Positions 1-11,867 are shown, counted from the first letter of the stretch. The stretch: DNA of 64,000 nt from Chloroflexia bacterium SDU3-3 (GCA_009268125.1 WBOU01000014.1:62001-126000), one strand, 5' to 3'. Numbers and translations are program-made. The notes: generated by a model from the sequence alone, not told the origin.

Positions 1-1941
1 GGGCGTGCTGGTCACGGGCGTGGTCGGCAGGGCAGGGTAGGCGTTCTCGACCAGCATCTTGAACTGGGCGGCGAACCACTTGCCGGCGAGCGGGGCGTTG
101 GGCAGGGCGTTGGTGAGGTTGTTGCCGTTGAGCGAGTTGCCGGTGTAGGTCGGGTCGCACATGCGGTCGAAGCCCTTGCCTTCGTTGTTGTCGATGGCCT
201 GGCTGGCGCCGTCGGACTCGCCCGGAGGCTTGATCCAGAGGAAGGCGTCGAAGTGGGCGAGGGGTGCGGCCTGGGGCCGCGCGCCGATGCCCGCGCCGTT
301 CTGGTTGCACCAGTTGCCACGGTGGACGCGGCGGTCGATCTTGGTGGCGTTGACAAAGGTCTCAAGCGCGCTCGAGGTCGAGGCGGCGGTGGGTCGGGCG
401 GCGCCACCCCAGCCGTTGCGGGAGGTGTCGACGATCATACCGATGGTGGACGGGAAGCCCTTGGCGACCAGGGCGCTGTAGAGGGCCTGGTTGTAAGAGA
501 TCTCGTCGATGTAGTTGTTCCACTGGTAGAAGTTGGCCGAGCGGACAGGCTGGTTGCCGACCTGCTGGGTGGCGGTCATGAGCGGCTCGGTGGCCGGGGT
601 GTAGTTGGCGGTGTTGGAGATGAAGCCGTCGATGCTGCTGTAGCCAGCGGTGGTGCCCTGGGCGACGGTCTGCATCAGGGTGACGAAGGGGCCGAAGTTG
701 CTGTCCCAGCCAAGCCAGCCGGAGTGGGCGACGTCGATGTAGGTGTAGACGTTGCTGATGGCGTGGAGCTTGTTGAGGGCATACTGGACGCCCTGGACAT
801 AGGCGCCCGAGCTGTTGGCCTCAGCGCACTTGGCGATGCCAAGGTTGGTGATGAGGTTGGGCAGGGAGTCGGGCTCGATGATGGCGGCGATGCGCAGGTT
901 CTGGTACTTCGACTGGTTGAGGATGGAGGCGATGCGGTCGATGTACTCGGTCTTGTAGCGGTTGAGGCCGTCGGCGCTGATCAGGAGCTCGCCGTTGGAG
1001 GCGAGGGCGGAGCAGTCGCGGTTGGGCAGGTCGTAGACGACGATGGTGACGAGCATGGGCGTGGAGCCGGACTGCTTGGCGGCGGCATCGTCGAGGAACT
1101 GCTCAAGGGTGCGGTTGACGCCTGGGCCACCGGTGACGGCGGCGATGCGGTCAAGCCAGATCGCGGTCTGGTAGTTGGCCACCTGCGCCATCTGGCTGCC
1201 CAGCGTGCCGCCGGTTGCGGCGGCCTCGGCCTGGACCTCGGCGGCGTAGTCGGGGTTGATGTACCACTCCACGCCCACGAAGGGGTTGTCCACATGCGCG
1301 CCGGGGATCGCCGTCGGCGTCACGGGCGTGCTGGTCACGGGCGTGCTGGTCACGGGCGTGCTGGTCACGGGCGTGCTGGTCACGGGCGTGGCGGTCCTGG
1401 TCGCGGTGGGCGTCACGGGCGTGCTGGTGACAGGCGTGGCGGTCCTGGTCGCCGTCGGCGTCACGGGCGTGCTGGTCACGGGCGTGTTGGTCGGCGCGGT
1501 GGTTGGCGTGCTGGTTGGCGTGGTGCCGCCGCCGCAGGTGACGCCGTTCACGGTGAAGCTGGTGGGGATGCTGTTGCTGCCGCTCCAGCCACCGGTAAAG
1601 CCAAAGCTCTGCGAGCCGTTTGCTGCGATAACATCGTTCCAGCCGACGCTCTTGGCGCTGACGTTCGCGCCGCTCTGCACCACCGTGGCGTTCCACGCCT
1701 GGGTGACGGTCTGCCCGTTGGCAAAGCTCCAGCCGAGCGTCCAGCCGCTGATCGAGCTGGTGCCGGTGTTGGTGATCTTGACGTCGGCCTGGAACCCGGT
1801 GTTCCACTGGTTGGTGAGGGTGTAACTGACGCTACAGCTGACTGACGATTGCGCCAGCGCGCTAGTAGAAGCGCCAATGTTGAGCATGGACAGTGCCAGC
1901 ACGGCACCCACAGCTCGCCATCGAAGTCGCTGCGATCCCAT
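1..1941 (-). CDS. Secreted cellulase: CBM2 + GH6 (cellobiohydrolase/endoglucanase), 3' end cut by window edge
   Basis: Hydrolyses beta-1,4-glucan outside the cell. ATG at 1941 follows AAGGAG five bases upstream. Residues 1-30 are a signal peptide (basic start, hydrophobic core, ALA before cleavage). Residues ~32-136 are a carbohydrate-binding module of family 2, bracketed by Cys35 and Cys136 and rich in surface Trp. A Thr/Pro linker covers ~137-212. The GH6 domain begins ~215: VYDLPNRDC, IEPDSLPN (catalytic-acid region), DVAHSGWLGW, DTSRNGWGG, CNQNGAGIG and WIKPPGESDG are all GH6 signature segments. A second TPVTSTP linker starts at the left edge, so at least one more domain (perhaps another binding module) lies outside the window. 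The family is certain; exo versus endo action cannot be told. It is transcribed divergently from the PKS locus. Confidence 0.95.
   Translation of the reverse strand, partial: MGSQRLRWRAVGAVLALSMLNIGASTSALAQSSVSCSVSYTLTNQWNTGFQADVKITNTGTSSISGWTLGWSFANGQTVTQAWNATVVQSGANVSAKSVGWNDVIAANGSQSFGFTGGWSGSNSIPTSFTVNGVTCGGGTTPTSTPTTAPTNTPVTSTPVTPTATRTATPVTSTPVTPTATRTATPVTSTPVTSTPVTSTPVTSTPVTPTAIPGAHVDNPFVGVEWYINPDYAAEVQAEAAATGGTLGSQMAQVANYQTAIWLDRIAAVTGGPGVNRTLEQFLDDAAAKQSGSTPMLVTIVVYDLPNRDCSALASNGELLISADGLNRYKTEYIDRIASILNQSKYQNLRIAAIIEPDSLPNLITNLGIAKCAEANSSGAYVQGVQYALNKLHAISNVYTYIDVAHSGWLGWDSNFGPFVTLMQTVAQGTTAGYSSIDGFISNTANYTPATEPLMTATQQVGNQPVRSANFYQWNNYIDEISYNQALYSALVAKGFPSTIGMIVDTSRNGWGGAARPTAASTSSALETFVNATKIDRRVHRGNWCNQNGAGIGARPQAAPLAHFDAFLWIKPPGESDGASQAIDNNEGKGFDRMCDPTYTGNSLNGNNLTNALPNAPLAGKWFAAQFKMLVENAYPALPTTPVTSTP
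1321..1395. repeat. 15-bp tandem repeat encoding the Thr/Pro linker
   Basis: The unit CACGGGCGTGCTGGT occurs four times exactly (1321-1380), followed by a one-base variant (1381-1395). On the minus strand each unit encodes five residues of TSTPV type. Related units reappear to ~1510 and at positions 1-27, where the second linker begins. In-frame expansion or contraction would change linker length without breaking the enzyme. Confidence 0.9.
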
Positions 1942-2035
1942 AGCTACTCCTTAATAAATGCGGAACGTGTCGAGCCATCTGCGCTGGTGCCAGAGTGATG
2001 GTGCCACGCGATTACTAGACAGTGGGGCTAGTTTA

Positions 2036-2050
2036 GTGACTGTTCGTCAC
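2036..2050. promoter_or_regulatory. Candidate operator upstream of the cellulase
   Basis: GTGAC-TGTTC-GTCAC is an inverted repeat about 95 bases upstream of the cellulase start, with a third GTCAC at 2057-2061. The dyad suggests binding of a dimeric regulator, but the family is unknown. Confidence 0.25.
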
Positions 2051-2914
2051 GAAAGCGTCACGGCTGCCGTTACCGATGGCGTGTAACTATAACGGGTTCT
2101 TTACTTTTAGCGCGCACGGCTGCCCTGGTGCTGCGCATGCTGGGCGATAATCAGTGGGCCTGATATGGGTGATTTTCCGCCTAGCACCTCGATGAATGCA
2201 TGGCAGGCTCGTTAGATGCGGTAGAAAGCATGAGATAGGTGATAGTAGCCATTAGAAAAGCGTAATACTTTGATACTCGTAATTTTCAAAAGGTTTTGTT
2301 ATCTATACCCGCTTTATTTTCTGAAAAAATATGAGATATGAGGTCATATTTATAGTATGGTATTCATTGCATAGCGGGTGTGTATTGGCTCTAACCATTG
2401 AAATATCATGTCAAAAGGAATAAATAAGCTGAGGTTTCTATCCATGAATATGAATCCAACCTCGCATTCTTATTAGAATTTTTTGATAATAGGTTTCATG
2501 AAAGCATTATAAGTTGCTTTGAATTAACCGATAGTTGTTAGTTTTCCCTTTTTAAATGTCAGGTGGGGTGGTATGCTTCCTGTGTCCCGCAAGCAACTAA
2601 GTTCAGATACAGATGATTGTGCGAAAAACTACAAATTACCGCGTCATTGGAGGCAATACGGTAGGTAAAACGGTGTAGTTTTTAGAAGAATAATAAATTA
2701 ATCGGGTAAGTGCGTGATTCTTTGAATATGAGGTGTGATTCGCATTTCGTAGCACACACGCATATAGATTCATACCGGTTAAGAGAGATATCTTCAAGCA
2801 GCATAGAGATGAGCTAATAACGCAACTGCAATAGACCATTCTAAAATTAAGATTTCTCTTTCATTACCCATAGAAATGACCCTGGGTCTAGCTTTTTGCT
2901 GTTTTGATACCAGC

Positions 2915-2928
2915 GATACGAACGTATC
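2915..2928. promoter_or_regulatory. GATACG-AA-CGTATC palindrome in the PKS leader
   Basis: A perfect 6-bp dyad with a two-base centre ends 23 bases before the chosen PKS start (2952). Another GATAC lies just upstream at 2906-2910. Its position makes it a candidate operator for a locus-specific repressor; no regulator gene is in the cluster itself. Confidence 0.35.
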
Positions 2929-2951
2929 TAACACTGTTGAGCGAGGAATGT

Positions 2952-5900
2952 ATGGCCGTACATGGCGAACATCCAGATCTTTCGAGCGCGCAACAACTGC
3001 CAACCGTCGCTTCTGGTGCGAGCGCCAGCGAAGCTATGCCCCTGCGCCGCGAGCCGATCGCGATCATCGGCATTGGCTGCCGCCTACCGGGTGGTGTTGT
3101 TGGGCCGCTATCGTTTTGGGACCTACTAGCCAGTGGCCAAGACGCAACCTCGGATGTCCCAGCCGACCGCTGGGACATTCGTTCGTTTTACGACCCCGAT
3201 CCGGCCAAGCCAGGGAAGCTGAAGACCTTTCACGGCGGCTTTCTCGACCAAGTGGATCGCTTCGACGCGCCGTTCTTCGGCATCTCGCCGCGCGAGGCCG
3301 ACTGCCTCGACCCGCAGCAGCGCCTGCTGCTGGAGGTCTCGTGGGAGGCGCTGGAGGATGCGGGCCTCGCGCCCGAGCGGCTGGCGGGCAGCAACACCGG
3401 CGTGTTTGTAGGAGCCTTCACGCTCGACTACAAGGTCATCCAGTTCAGTGCGGGCAGCCGCGACCTGATCGACTCGCACACTGCGACCGGCAGCATGATG
3501 ACCATGGTCTCCAATCGGCTCTCCTATGCCTACGACCTGCGCGGCCCGAGCATGTCGGTGGACACGGCCTGCTCGTCCTCGATGGTGGCGGTGCACCTGG
3601 CCTGCCAGAGCCTCTGGCGCGGCGAGTGCTCGCTGGCGCTTGCAGGCGGCGTGAATGTGATGACCACGCCCGAGTACACCATCGCCGAGTCGAAGGGCGG
3701 CTTCCTCTCGCCCGATGGCCGCTGCAAGACCTTTGACTCGCGGGCCAATGGCTACGCGCGCGGCGAGGGTGCGGGCGTGCTGGTGCTGAAGCCGCTGGCC
3801 CAGGCCCTGGCCGACGGCGACCCGATCTACGCGCTTATTCGCGGCACGGCGGTGAACCAGGATGGCCACACCCAGGGCATCACGGTGCCCAACGGCGATG
3901 CCCAGCAGGCCCTGCTGCGCGAGGCCTGCCGCCAGGCGGGCGTGGCCCCCTGGCAGCTGCAGTACGTCGAGGCGCACGGCACCGGCACGCCGGTGGGCGA
4001 CCCGATTGAGGCCAACGCGCTGGGCACGGCGCTGGCCGAGGATCGGCCCGAGGGTGAGTGCTGTGTGATCGGCTCGGTGAAGACCAACATCGGCCACCTG
4101 GAGGCGGCGGCGGGCGTGGCGGGCCTGATCAAGGCCGCGCTGGCCCTGCACCACCGGGCCATCCCGCCGCATCTGCACCTGATCAGCCCCAACCCTGCCA
4201 TCGCCTTCGACGCGCTGCGGCTGCGGGTTCCCCAGGCGCTTGAGCCGTGGCCCGCGCACAGCGGCCCCGCGCTGGCGGGCGTGAACTCGTTTGGCTTCGG
4301 TGGCACCAACGGCCACGCCGTGCTAGAGGAGGCCCCCGAGGGCGCGGTGCGCCACGCCTTCGCCACGGGTGCGGGCCAGCAGCGCCCGCACCTGCTGGCG
4401 CTCTCGGCGCGCGGCCAGGATGCGCTGGAGGCCACCGCGCTGGCCTACGCCGACATGCTTGAGCAGCAGCCCGAGGCCGCGCTCGACGCGGTGTGCGCCA
4501 CCACGGCGCTGCGGCGTGGCCAGCACGACCACCGTGTGACGGCGGTGGGCCACAGCCCCGCCGAGCTGGCCGAGCACCTGCGGGCCTTTGCGGCGGGCGA
4601 GTCGCGCCCGGGGCTGACGGCGGGCCGCGCCCTGGCGGGCAGGCGGCCTCGGCTGGCCTTCGTGTTCTCGGGGATGGGGCCGCAGTGGTGGGCGATGGGC
4701 CGCCAGCTGCTGGCCCAGGAGCCGGTGTTCCGCGCGGCGGTCGAGCGCTGCGACGCGCTGCTGAGCCAGCACGCCGACTGGTCGCTGCTGGCCGAGCTGG
4801 CGGCGGACGAGTCCGCATCGCGGATGAACGAGACCCAGATTGCCCAGCCCGCCAACTTCGCCCTGCAGGTCGGCCTGTTCGAGCTATGGCGCTCGTGGGG
4901 CGTCGAGCCGGATGCGATCGTGGGCCATAGCGCTGGTGAGGCGGCGGCCTTCTACGCGGCGGGCGTGATGAGCCTTGAGGAGGCGGTGCGCGTGATCTAC
5001 CACCGCAGCCGCCTGCAGCACCGCACCACCGGCCAGGGCAAGATGGTGGCTGTCGGCATCTCGCACCAGGAGGCGCTGGAGCTGCTGAAGGGCTACGAGA
5101 ATCGTATCTCGATCGCGGCGGTGAATAGCCCCTCGGCGGTGACGCTGGTGGGCGACACGGCCACGCTGGAGGAGTTTATCGCCCCGCTGCAGGCGCGCCA
5201 GGTGTTCTGCCGCTACCTGCGGGTGGAGGTGCCCTACCACAGCCACTACATGGAGGTCATCCGCGAGGATCTGCTGGCCGCGCTGGGCGATATCGCGCTG
5301 AGCCAGGCCCGCGTGCCGCTTTACTCTACCGCCACCGGCCAGCGCGCCGATGGCCGCGAGCTGAACGCCGAGTACTGGTGGCACAACGTGCGCGAGTCGG
5401 TGCGCTTCGCCGCCGCCGCCGATGTGCTGATCGGCGAGGGCTACGACCTGTTCCTTGAGCTTAGCCCGCACCCCGTGCTGGCCGGGTCGATCATGGAGTG
5501 CCTGGCGCATCGGCAGGCCACCGGCAGCGTGCTGCCATCCATCCGCCGCAACGAAGAGGAGCAGGCGGTGATGCTTGGCTCGCTGGGCGCGCTGTACACG
5601 CTGGGCCTTCCGGTGGCCTGGGATGCGCTCTACCCCGGCGCTGCCTATACCACGCTGCCGGCCTACGCCTGGCAGCGCGAGCGCTACTGGAACGAGTCTG
5701 AGGCGGCGGCGCAGATCCGCCTGGGCTACCAGGATCACCCGCTGCTGGGCCGCCCACTGGCGCTGCCCACCCCCACATGGGAGCAGGAGATCAACCGCCG
5801 CGCGCTGGCGTATCTCGATGACCACTGCATCCAGGGCGCGGTGCTCTACCCCGGCGCTGGCTATGTGGAGATGGGTCTGGCCGCTGGTCGGCTGGCGTTT

Positions 5901-8552
5901 GGCGCGTCGGATCTGGCGGTTGAGGATGTGGCCTTCCGCAAGGCGCTGTTCCTGCCCGATGGCGCGACGCCGCAGGTGCAGGTGCAGCTGGATGCGGCCA
6001 CGGCGCGTTTTAGCGTGTTCAGTCGCCAGCAGCCCGCCCAGGGCTGGACGCTGCACGCCGAGGGGCGGTTGCGCCAGCGCCAGGAGCTGCCGAGCGCGGC
6101 GCTGGCCCTGGATGGCATCCGGGCGCGCTGCGCCGAGGCGCTGGCGGGCGAGGCCTGCTACGCGCAGTTCGCGGCCCAGGGCTTCACCTACGGGCCGAAG
6201 TTCCAGGGCATCGCGCGGCTGTGGCGCGGCCAGGGCGAGGCGCTGGCCGAGATCTGCCCAACGGTAGATGCGGACGCGCTGGGCGGCTACCACCTGCACC
6301 CGGTCATCCTCGATGCCTGCTTCCAGGTGCTGATTGCGGTCAACCCCGACGCGGGCGCGGACCGCTCGGGCGTGTACCTGCCGGTGGGCATCGACCGCAT
6401 CCGCGTGGCGCGGCCCGCCGAGGGCGAGCTGTGGGGCTACGCCAGGGTGGTCGAGCGCACGCCGCAGCTGCTGCGCGGCGACATCGTGCTGGTGGATGCG
6501 GCGGGCGAGCTGATCGCCGAGATCAGCGGGTTCCGCGCCCAGGCGCTGGATCGAGCGCAGGGCGGGATGGCCGCCGACGCGCTGGAGCGCACCTTCTACG
6601 AGCCGGTGTGGCTGCCCCAGGAGCGCGGACAGGCCGCCGCCGCCCAGGCGGGCGCGTGGCTGGTGCTGGCCAACCGCCCCGAGGCCGAGGCGCTGGCCGC
6701 CGAGCTGGCCGAGCGCGGTCAGCGCTGCGTGCTGGTGGCCGATGGCGCGGCCTACCAGGAGATCGAGCCGGGCGCGCGGTATGTGCTGAACCCAAGTGAG
6801 AAGGCAGAGTTCAGCCGCCTGCTGGGCGACCTGCGGGCCGCCGGGCTGCCGCTGCTGGGCGGCGTGGCCCATATGTGGGCGCTGGCCGACCAGCAGGGCG
6901 AGGAGCTGGCCCCCGCCGAGCTGGATGCGGCGCAGCGGCGCGGCAGCCTGGCGCTGCTGCTGCTGACCCAGGCCCTGATCGAGGCGGGCGTGGCCCCCAA
7001 GATCTGGGTGGTGACGCGCGGCGCGCAGGCGGTGCGCGGCGAGCCCCAGCTAGCCGTGGCCCAGGCCCCGCTCTGGGGCATCGGGCGCGTGATCGGCTAC
7101 CAGGAGCTGGTGGGCTTCTGGGGCGGCGCGGTGGATCTCGACCCCGCGACACCCGCAGGCGAGGCCGCCGCGCTGGCCGACGAGCTGCTGACCCCGGCAG
7201 GCGAGGACCAGATCGCCTTCCGGGCTGGCCAGCGCTACGTGGCCCGGCTGGAGCACAGCGCGGCGCTCACCCCCGCGCTGCCCGCCCACTTCCGGCCCGA
7301 CGCCAGCTACCTGATCACCGGCGCGTTTGGCGCGCTGGGCCAGCTGGTGGCGCGCTGGATGGTCGAGCGCGGCGCGCGGCGGCTCATCCTGGCCGGGCGC
7401 AGCGCGCTGCCTCCCCGCGCCGAGTGGGCCGACCTTGCCCCCAGCAGCCCCGCCGCCGAGCGCGTGGCGCTCATCCGCTCGCTGGAGGCGGGCGGGGCCA
7501 GCGTGCACCTGGCCCAGGTGGATGTGGCCGACGAGGCCGAGCTGGCGGGCTACCTGGCCCAGTTCCGCCGCGAGGGCTGGCCCGCCGTGCGCGGCGTCAT
7601 CCACTCGGCGGGCATCGTGCGCGACCAGATCCTGATGCAGATGGACGCGGCCTCATTCACCGATGTGCTGCGGCCCAAGGTGCTGGGCGGCTGGGCGCTG
7701 CACCGCTGCCTGCGCGACACCCCGCTCGACTTCTTCGTGCTGTTCTCGTCGGTGGCCTCGCAGGTGGTCTCGACCGGGCAGGCCAACTACGCGGCGGGCA
7801 ACGCCTTCCTCGACTCGCTGGCCCAGCACCGGCGGGCGCAGGGCCTTCCGGCGCTCAGCATCAACTGGGGGCCGTGGGCCGTGGGTATGGTGCGCGACCT
7901 CAACCTGATCGAGCACTACGAGCGGCGCGGCATGGCCCCGATCGCCCCCGAGGATGGCATGAGCGCGCTGGGTCGCCTGCTGGGACAGCCCGTGGCCCAG
8001 GCCTCGGTGCTGATGGCTACCTGGCCGACGGTGCTGGAATACTACCCGCAGCACCCGCCGCTGTTCGCCCACCTGGCCCAGCAGGCCAATGCCGAGGCTG
8101 ACGACGCTGGCGAGCAGAGCCTGGCCCAGCGCATCGCCCAGGCCGAGGGGCCGGAGCGGCTGGCCCTGGTGGAGGAGCAGCTGCGCGATTTGGCCGCCAG
8201 GGTGCTGCGGCTCGACCGCGCCAAGCTGGATGTGCAGCAGCCGCTGAGCGCGCTGGGGATGAACTCGATGATGGCCATCGAGCTGAAGAACCGCATCGAC
8301 CTCACGCTGAATGTGACGGTCGCGGTGGTGGAGCTGCTGCAGGGCTTCGGGGTGGCGCAGCTGGCCGCCCGCCTGCTGCCGCAGATCGAGGCCCAGGTGG
8401 CGCTGGCATCCGCCGGGGCGCTGAGCGAGGAGGCCGCCCAGCAGATCGCCGAGCAGGTGGATGGTGCCACGCTCGACGAGCTGCTGAGCGAGCTGGAGAA
8501 TCTTTCCGATGAGGAGGCCGAGCTGCTGCTCGCTGGGCGCGAGGGGGCGTAG
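2952..8552 (+). CDS. Type I polyketide synthase module KS-AT-DH-KR-ACP
   Basis: Adds one malonate-type unit and reduces it to the enoyl stage (KR then DH, no ER). The 1866-residue product holds KS (~33-455; catalytic Cys207 in DTACSSS, then HGTGT and NIGH), AT (~566-865; Ser660 in GHSAGE; YHSH at the specificity site, so the substrate is not predicted), DH (~929-1210; His958 in DDHCIQGAVLYP, later LDACFQ), a KR structural half and catalytic half (~1200-1640; TGAFGALG at ~1456, SSVAS and NYAAGN), and ACP (Ser1772 in GMNSMM). ATG 2952 follows GAGGA four bases upstream; a TTG at 2904 in the same frame is a weaker alternative. The acidic tail LDELLSELENLSDEEAELLL is a docking-type end typical of PKS proteins that hand over to an NRPS. 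There is no loading domain, so the first KS must accept an acyl group in trans. Confidence 0.95.
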   Translation: MAVHGEHPDLSSAQQLPTVASGASASEAMPLRREPIAIIGIGCRLPGGVVGPLSFWDLLASGQDATSDVPADRWDIRSFYDPDPAKPGKLKTFHGGFLDQVDRFDAPFFGISPREADCLDPQQRLLLEVSWEALEDAGLAPERLAGSNTGVFVGAFTLDYKVIQFSAGSRDLIDSHTATGSMMTMVSNRLSYAYDLRGPSMSVDTACSSSMVAVHLACQSLWRGECSLALAGGVNVMTTPEYTIAESKGGFLSPDGRCKTFDSRANGYARGEGAGVLVLKPLAQALADGDPIYALIRGTAVNQDGHTQGITVPNGDAQQALLREACRQAGVAPWQLQYVEAHGTGTPVGDPIEANALGTALAEDRPEGECCVIGSVKTNIGHLEAAAGVAGLIKAALALHHRAIPPHLHLISPNPAIAFDALRLRVPQALEPWPAHSGPALAGVNSFGFGGTNGHAVLEEAPEGAVRHAFATGAGQQRPHLLALSARGQDALEATALAYADMLEQQPEAALDAVCATTALRRGQHDHRVTAVGHSPAELAEHLRAFAAGESRPGLTAGRALAGRRPRLAFVFSGMGPQWWAMGRQLLAQEPVFRAAVERCDALLSQHADWSLLAELAADESASRMNETQIAQPANFALQVGLFELWRSWGVEPDAIVGHSAGEAAAFYAAGVMSLEEAVRVIYHRSRLQHRTTGQGKMVAVGISHQEALELLKGYENRISIAAVNSPSAVTLVGDTATLEEFIAPLQARQVFCRYLRVEVPYHSHYMEVIREDLLAALGDIALSQARVPLYSTATGQRADGRELNAEYWWHNVRESVRFAAAADVLIGEGYDLFLELSPHPVLAGSIMECLAHRQATGSVLPSIRRNEEEQAVMLGSLGALYTLGLPVAWDALYPGAAYTTLPAYAWQRERYWNESEAAAQIRLGYQDHPLLGRPLALPTPTWEQEINRRALAYLDDHCIQGAVLYPGAGYVEMGLAAGRLAFGASDLAVEDVAFRKALFLPDGATPQVQVQLDAATARFSVFSRQQPAQGWTLHAEGRLRQRQELPSAALALDGIRARCAEALAGEACYAQFAAQGFTYGPKFQGIARLWRGQGEALAEICPTVDADALGGYHLHPVILDACFQVLIAVNPDAGADRSGVYLPVGIDRIRVARPAEGELWGYARVVERTPQLLRGDIVLVDAAGELIAEISGFRAQALDRAQGGMAADALERTFYEPVWLPQERGQAAAAQAGAWLVLANRPEAEALAAELAERGQRCVLVADGAAYQEIEPGARYVLNPSEKAEFSRLLGDLRAAGLPLLGGVAHMWALADQQGEELAPAELDAAQRRGSLALLLLTQALIEAGVAPKIWVVTRGAQAVRGEPQLAVAQAPLWGIGRVIGYQELVGFWGGAVDLDPATPAGEAAALADELLTPAGEDQIAFRAGQRYVARLEHSAALTPALPAHFRPDASYLITGAFGALGQLVARWMVERGARRLILAGRSALPPRAEWADLAPSSPAAERVALIRSLEAGGASVHLAQVDVADEAELAGYLAQFRREGWPAVRGVIHSAGIVRDQILMQMDAASFTDVLRPKVLGGWALHRCLRDTPLDFFVLFSSVASQVVSTGQANYAAGNAFLDSLAQHRRAQGLPALSINWGPWAVGMVRDLNLIEHYERRGMAPIAPEDGMSALGRLLGQPVAQASVLMATWPTVLEYYPQHPPLFAHLAQQANAEADDAGEQSLAQRIAQAEGPERLALVEEQLRDLAARVLRLDRAKLDVQQPLSALGMNSMMAIELKNRIDLTLNVTVAVVELLQGFGVAQLAARLLPQIEAQVALASAGALSEEAAQQIAEQVDGATLDELLSELENLSDEEAELLLAGREGA

Positions 8553-8565
8553 GCCTTGGTTGGCC

Positions 8566-8586
8566 GGGGCCGCCGCGCGCGGCCCC
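8566..8586. other. GC-rich hairpin between PKS module and methyltransferase
   Basis: GGGGCCGC (8566-8573) pairs with GCGGCCCC (8579-8586) around a five-base loop. There is no T-run, so it may be a weak terminator or an RNA-processing or stabilising element inside the operon. Confidence 0.4.
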
Positions 8587-8669
8587 AGGATGACGCGTGG
8601 GTTTTCTTCCCGCGCCTTGAAGCGCGGATCGGCATACGTGTATCAGCATCATCAAGGGAGAACACAGCA

Positions 8670-9473
8670 ATGACGGCGACAACAACCTACGAGAAGCAGT
8701 GGTGGGAAGAGGGCGCGGGCTTTTTCGGGCGCGGCTACATGGAGGGCGATAACTCGGTGGAGGGCTACCTGGATGCGCCGATGACCCTGGAGGAGCGCAC
8801 CGAGAGCGAGGTGCGCGGCATCATCAACCTGCTGCAGCTGCAGCCCGGCCAGCACGTGCTGGATTGCCCCAGCGGCTATGGCCGCCACTCGATCGGCCTG
8901 GGCCGCCACGGCATGAATGTGATCGGCGCGGACATCAACGGCGAGGAGCTGTTTGTGGCCACCCAGAAGCGCGGCGATCTCTCGAACGTGCAGTTCATCA
9001 AGAACGACATGCGCTTCCTCTACTTCCAGAACCACTTCGACGCCGTGATCAACATGTTCTACTCGTTCGGCTTCTTCGACACCGACGAGGAGAACATCCA
9101 GGTGCTGCGCAACTTCTACAACGCCCTGAAGCCGGGCGGCAAGTTCCTGATGCACACCGACGTGAACATCCCGCGCATCATCAGCGGTAAGTACAAGTCG
9201 CAGGAGCGCCGCAACCTGCCCAACGGCAACGTGCTTGAGATCATCGACCGCTACGAGCCGACCACCAAGCGCATCGAGGGCACCTGGACGATCATCCGCC
9301 CCGACAACAGCATCCAGGATCTGACGCCCTACTCGGTGCGGGTCTACACCAACGAGGAGTTCACCGGCTGGTGCCACGAGGTCGGCTTCCGCACCGTCAC
9401 AGCCTACGGCTCGTGGGACCGTACGCCGCTGACCGACGAGTCCGAGGACATGATGATCATCGCCGAGAAGTAG
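8670..9473 (+). CDS. SAM-dependent methyltransferase (class I)
   Basis: Transfers a methyl group from S-adenosylmethionine, presumably to the nascent chain or finished metabolite. The 267-residue protein has the class I fold: motif I VLDCPSGYGRHSIG at ~65-80, an acidic GADIN after beta-2, a later KPGGKFLMHTD segment and a C-terminal GFRTVTAYGSWD typical of stand-alone tailoring enzymes. ATG 8670 is chosen because AAGGGAG lies nine bases upstream; a frame open from 8556 has a non-conserved N-terminus. It lies 117 bases after the PKS and in its direction. O- versus N- versus C-methylation cannot be told from sequence. Confidence 0.85.
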   Translation: MTATTTYEKQWWEEGAGFFGRGYMEGDNSVEGYLDAPMTLEERTESEVRGIINLLQLQPGQHVLDCPSGYGRHSIGLGRHGMNVIGADINGEELFVATQKRGDLSNVQFIKNDMRFLYFQNHFDAVINMFYSFGFFDTDEENIQVLRNFYNALKPGGKFLMHTDVNIPRIISGKYKSQERRNLPNGNVLEIIDRYEPTTKRIEGTWTIIRPDNSIQDLTPYSVRVYTNEEFTGWCHEVGFRTVTAYGSWDRTPLTDESEDMMIIAEK

Positions 9474-9791
9474 GACTGATATATTCAACCTGCTAGCTCC
9501 ACTATGCCAGAAAAAAGGCATCTTGCTGAGAATATGAGCGGTCCGTCAGATTCTTTCATGATCGCCAATAGTATTCGTCTTTGTCTGTTTTCATGAAAGA
9601 ATTGCTTGACTCATTCATTCGGCCTAGAAGATGTCGGTATATGCAGAATAACGATGGGAAGAGCGAGCTATGTGTCATCTTCACACATCTATGTATGGCA
9701 CAACGAAAGATTCCAGCGGGCGTGAGGGGCTAGCAGTCTCATTCTCTGTCTACCGAACACCGACGACCGCGCATACGCTAGGGGGCGCGCA
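9474..9791. promoter_or_regulatory. Intergenic region with 12-bp inverted repeat, probable internal promoter or terminator
   Basis: No gene. ATTCTTTCATGA (9550-9561) and TCATGAAAGAAT (9591-9602) are perfect inverted repeats 29 bases apart. A small hairpin ATGCC-N8-GGCAT lies at 9504-9521, nested inside ATATTC/GAATAT (9481-9486, 9530-9535). The drop in GC and the dyads mark the break between the first transcription unit (PKS, methyltransferase) and the NRPS/dehydrogenase unit. A clear -35/-10 pair was not found. Confidence 0.4.
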
Positions 9792-11855
<2,064 letters not shown>

Positions 11856-11867
11856 GGGAAACGAACT

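Larger units (their letters stand above)
1942..2951. other. AT-rich intergenic region between divergent cellulase and PKS genes
   Basis: About 1 kb without a credible gene. From ~2200 to ~2900 the sequence is visibly AT-rich against GC-rich neighbours on both sides. Short open frames here (for example 2636-2839 minus) have no recognisable similarity, poor composition and no ribosome-binding site. It must hold the promoters for both flanking genes; no single sigma70 pair stands out. It may also be a remnant of foreign DNA. Confidence 0.7.

Noticed and set aside
253-1845. Plus-strand frame of 530 codons over the cellulase
   Set aside because: Gly/Arg/Val-rich shadow of the GH6 gene with no recognisable domain; the minus strand has all GH6 motifs and a signal peptide.
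2904-2951. TTG at 2904 as the PKS start
   Set aside because: ATG 2952 has a better-spaced GAGGA, and the extra 16 residues overlap the GATACG dyad and show no docking-domain character.
4884-6872. Long minus-strand open frame inside the first PKS (and similar long antisense frames in both megasynthases)
   Set aside because: Typical antisense openness of high-GC codons; the plus strand has unambiguous catalytic motifs and the antisense product is low-complexity.
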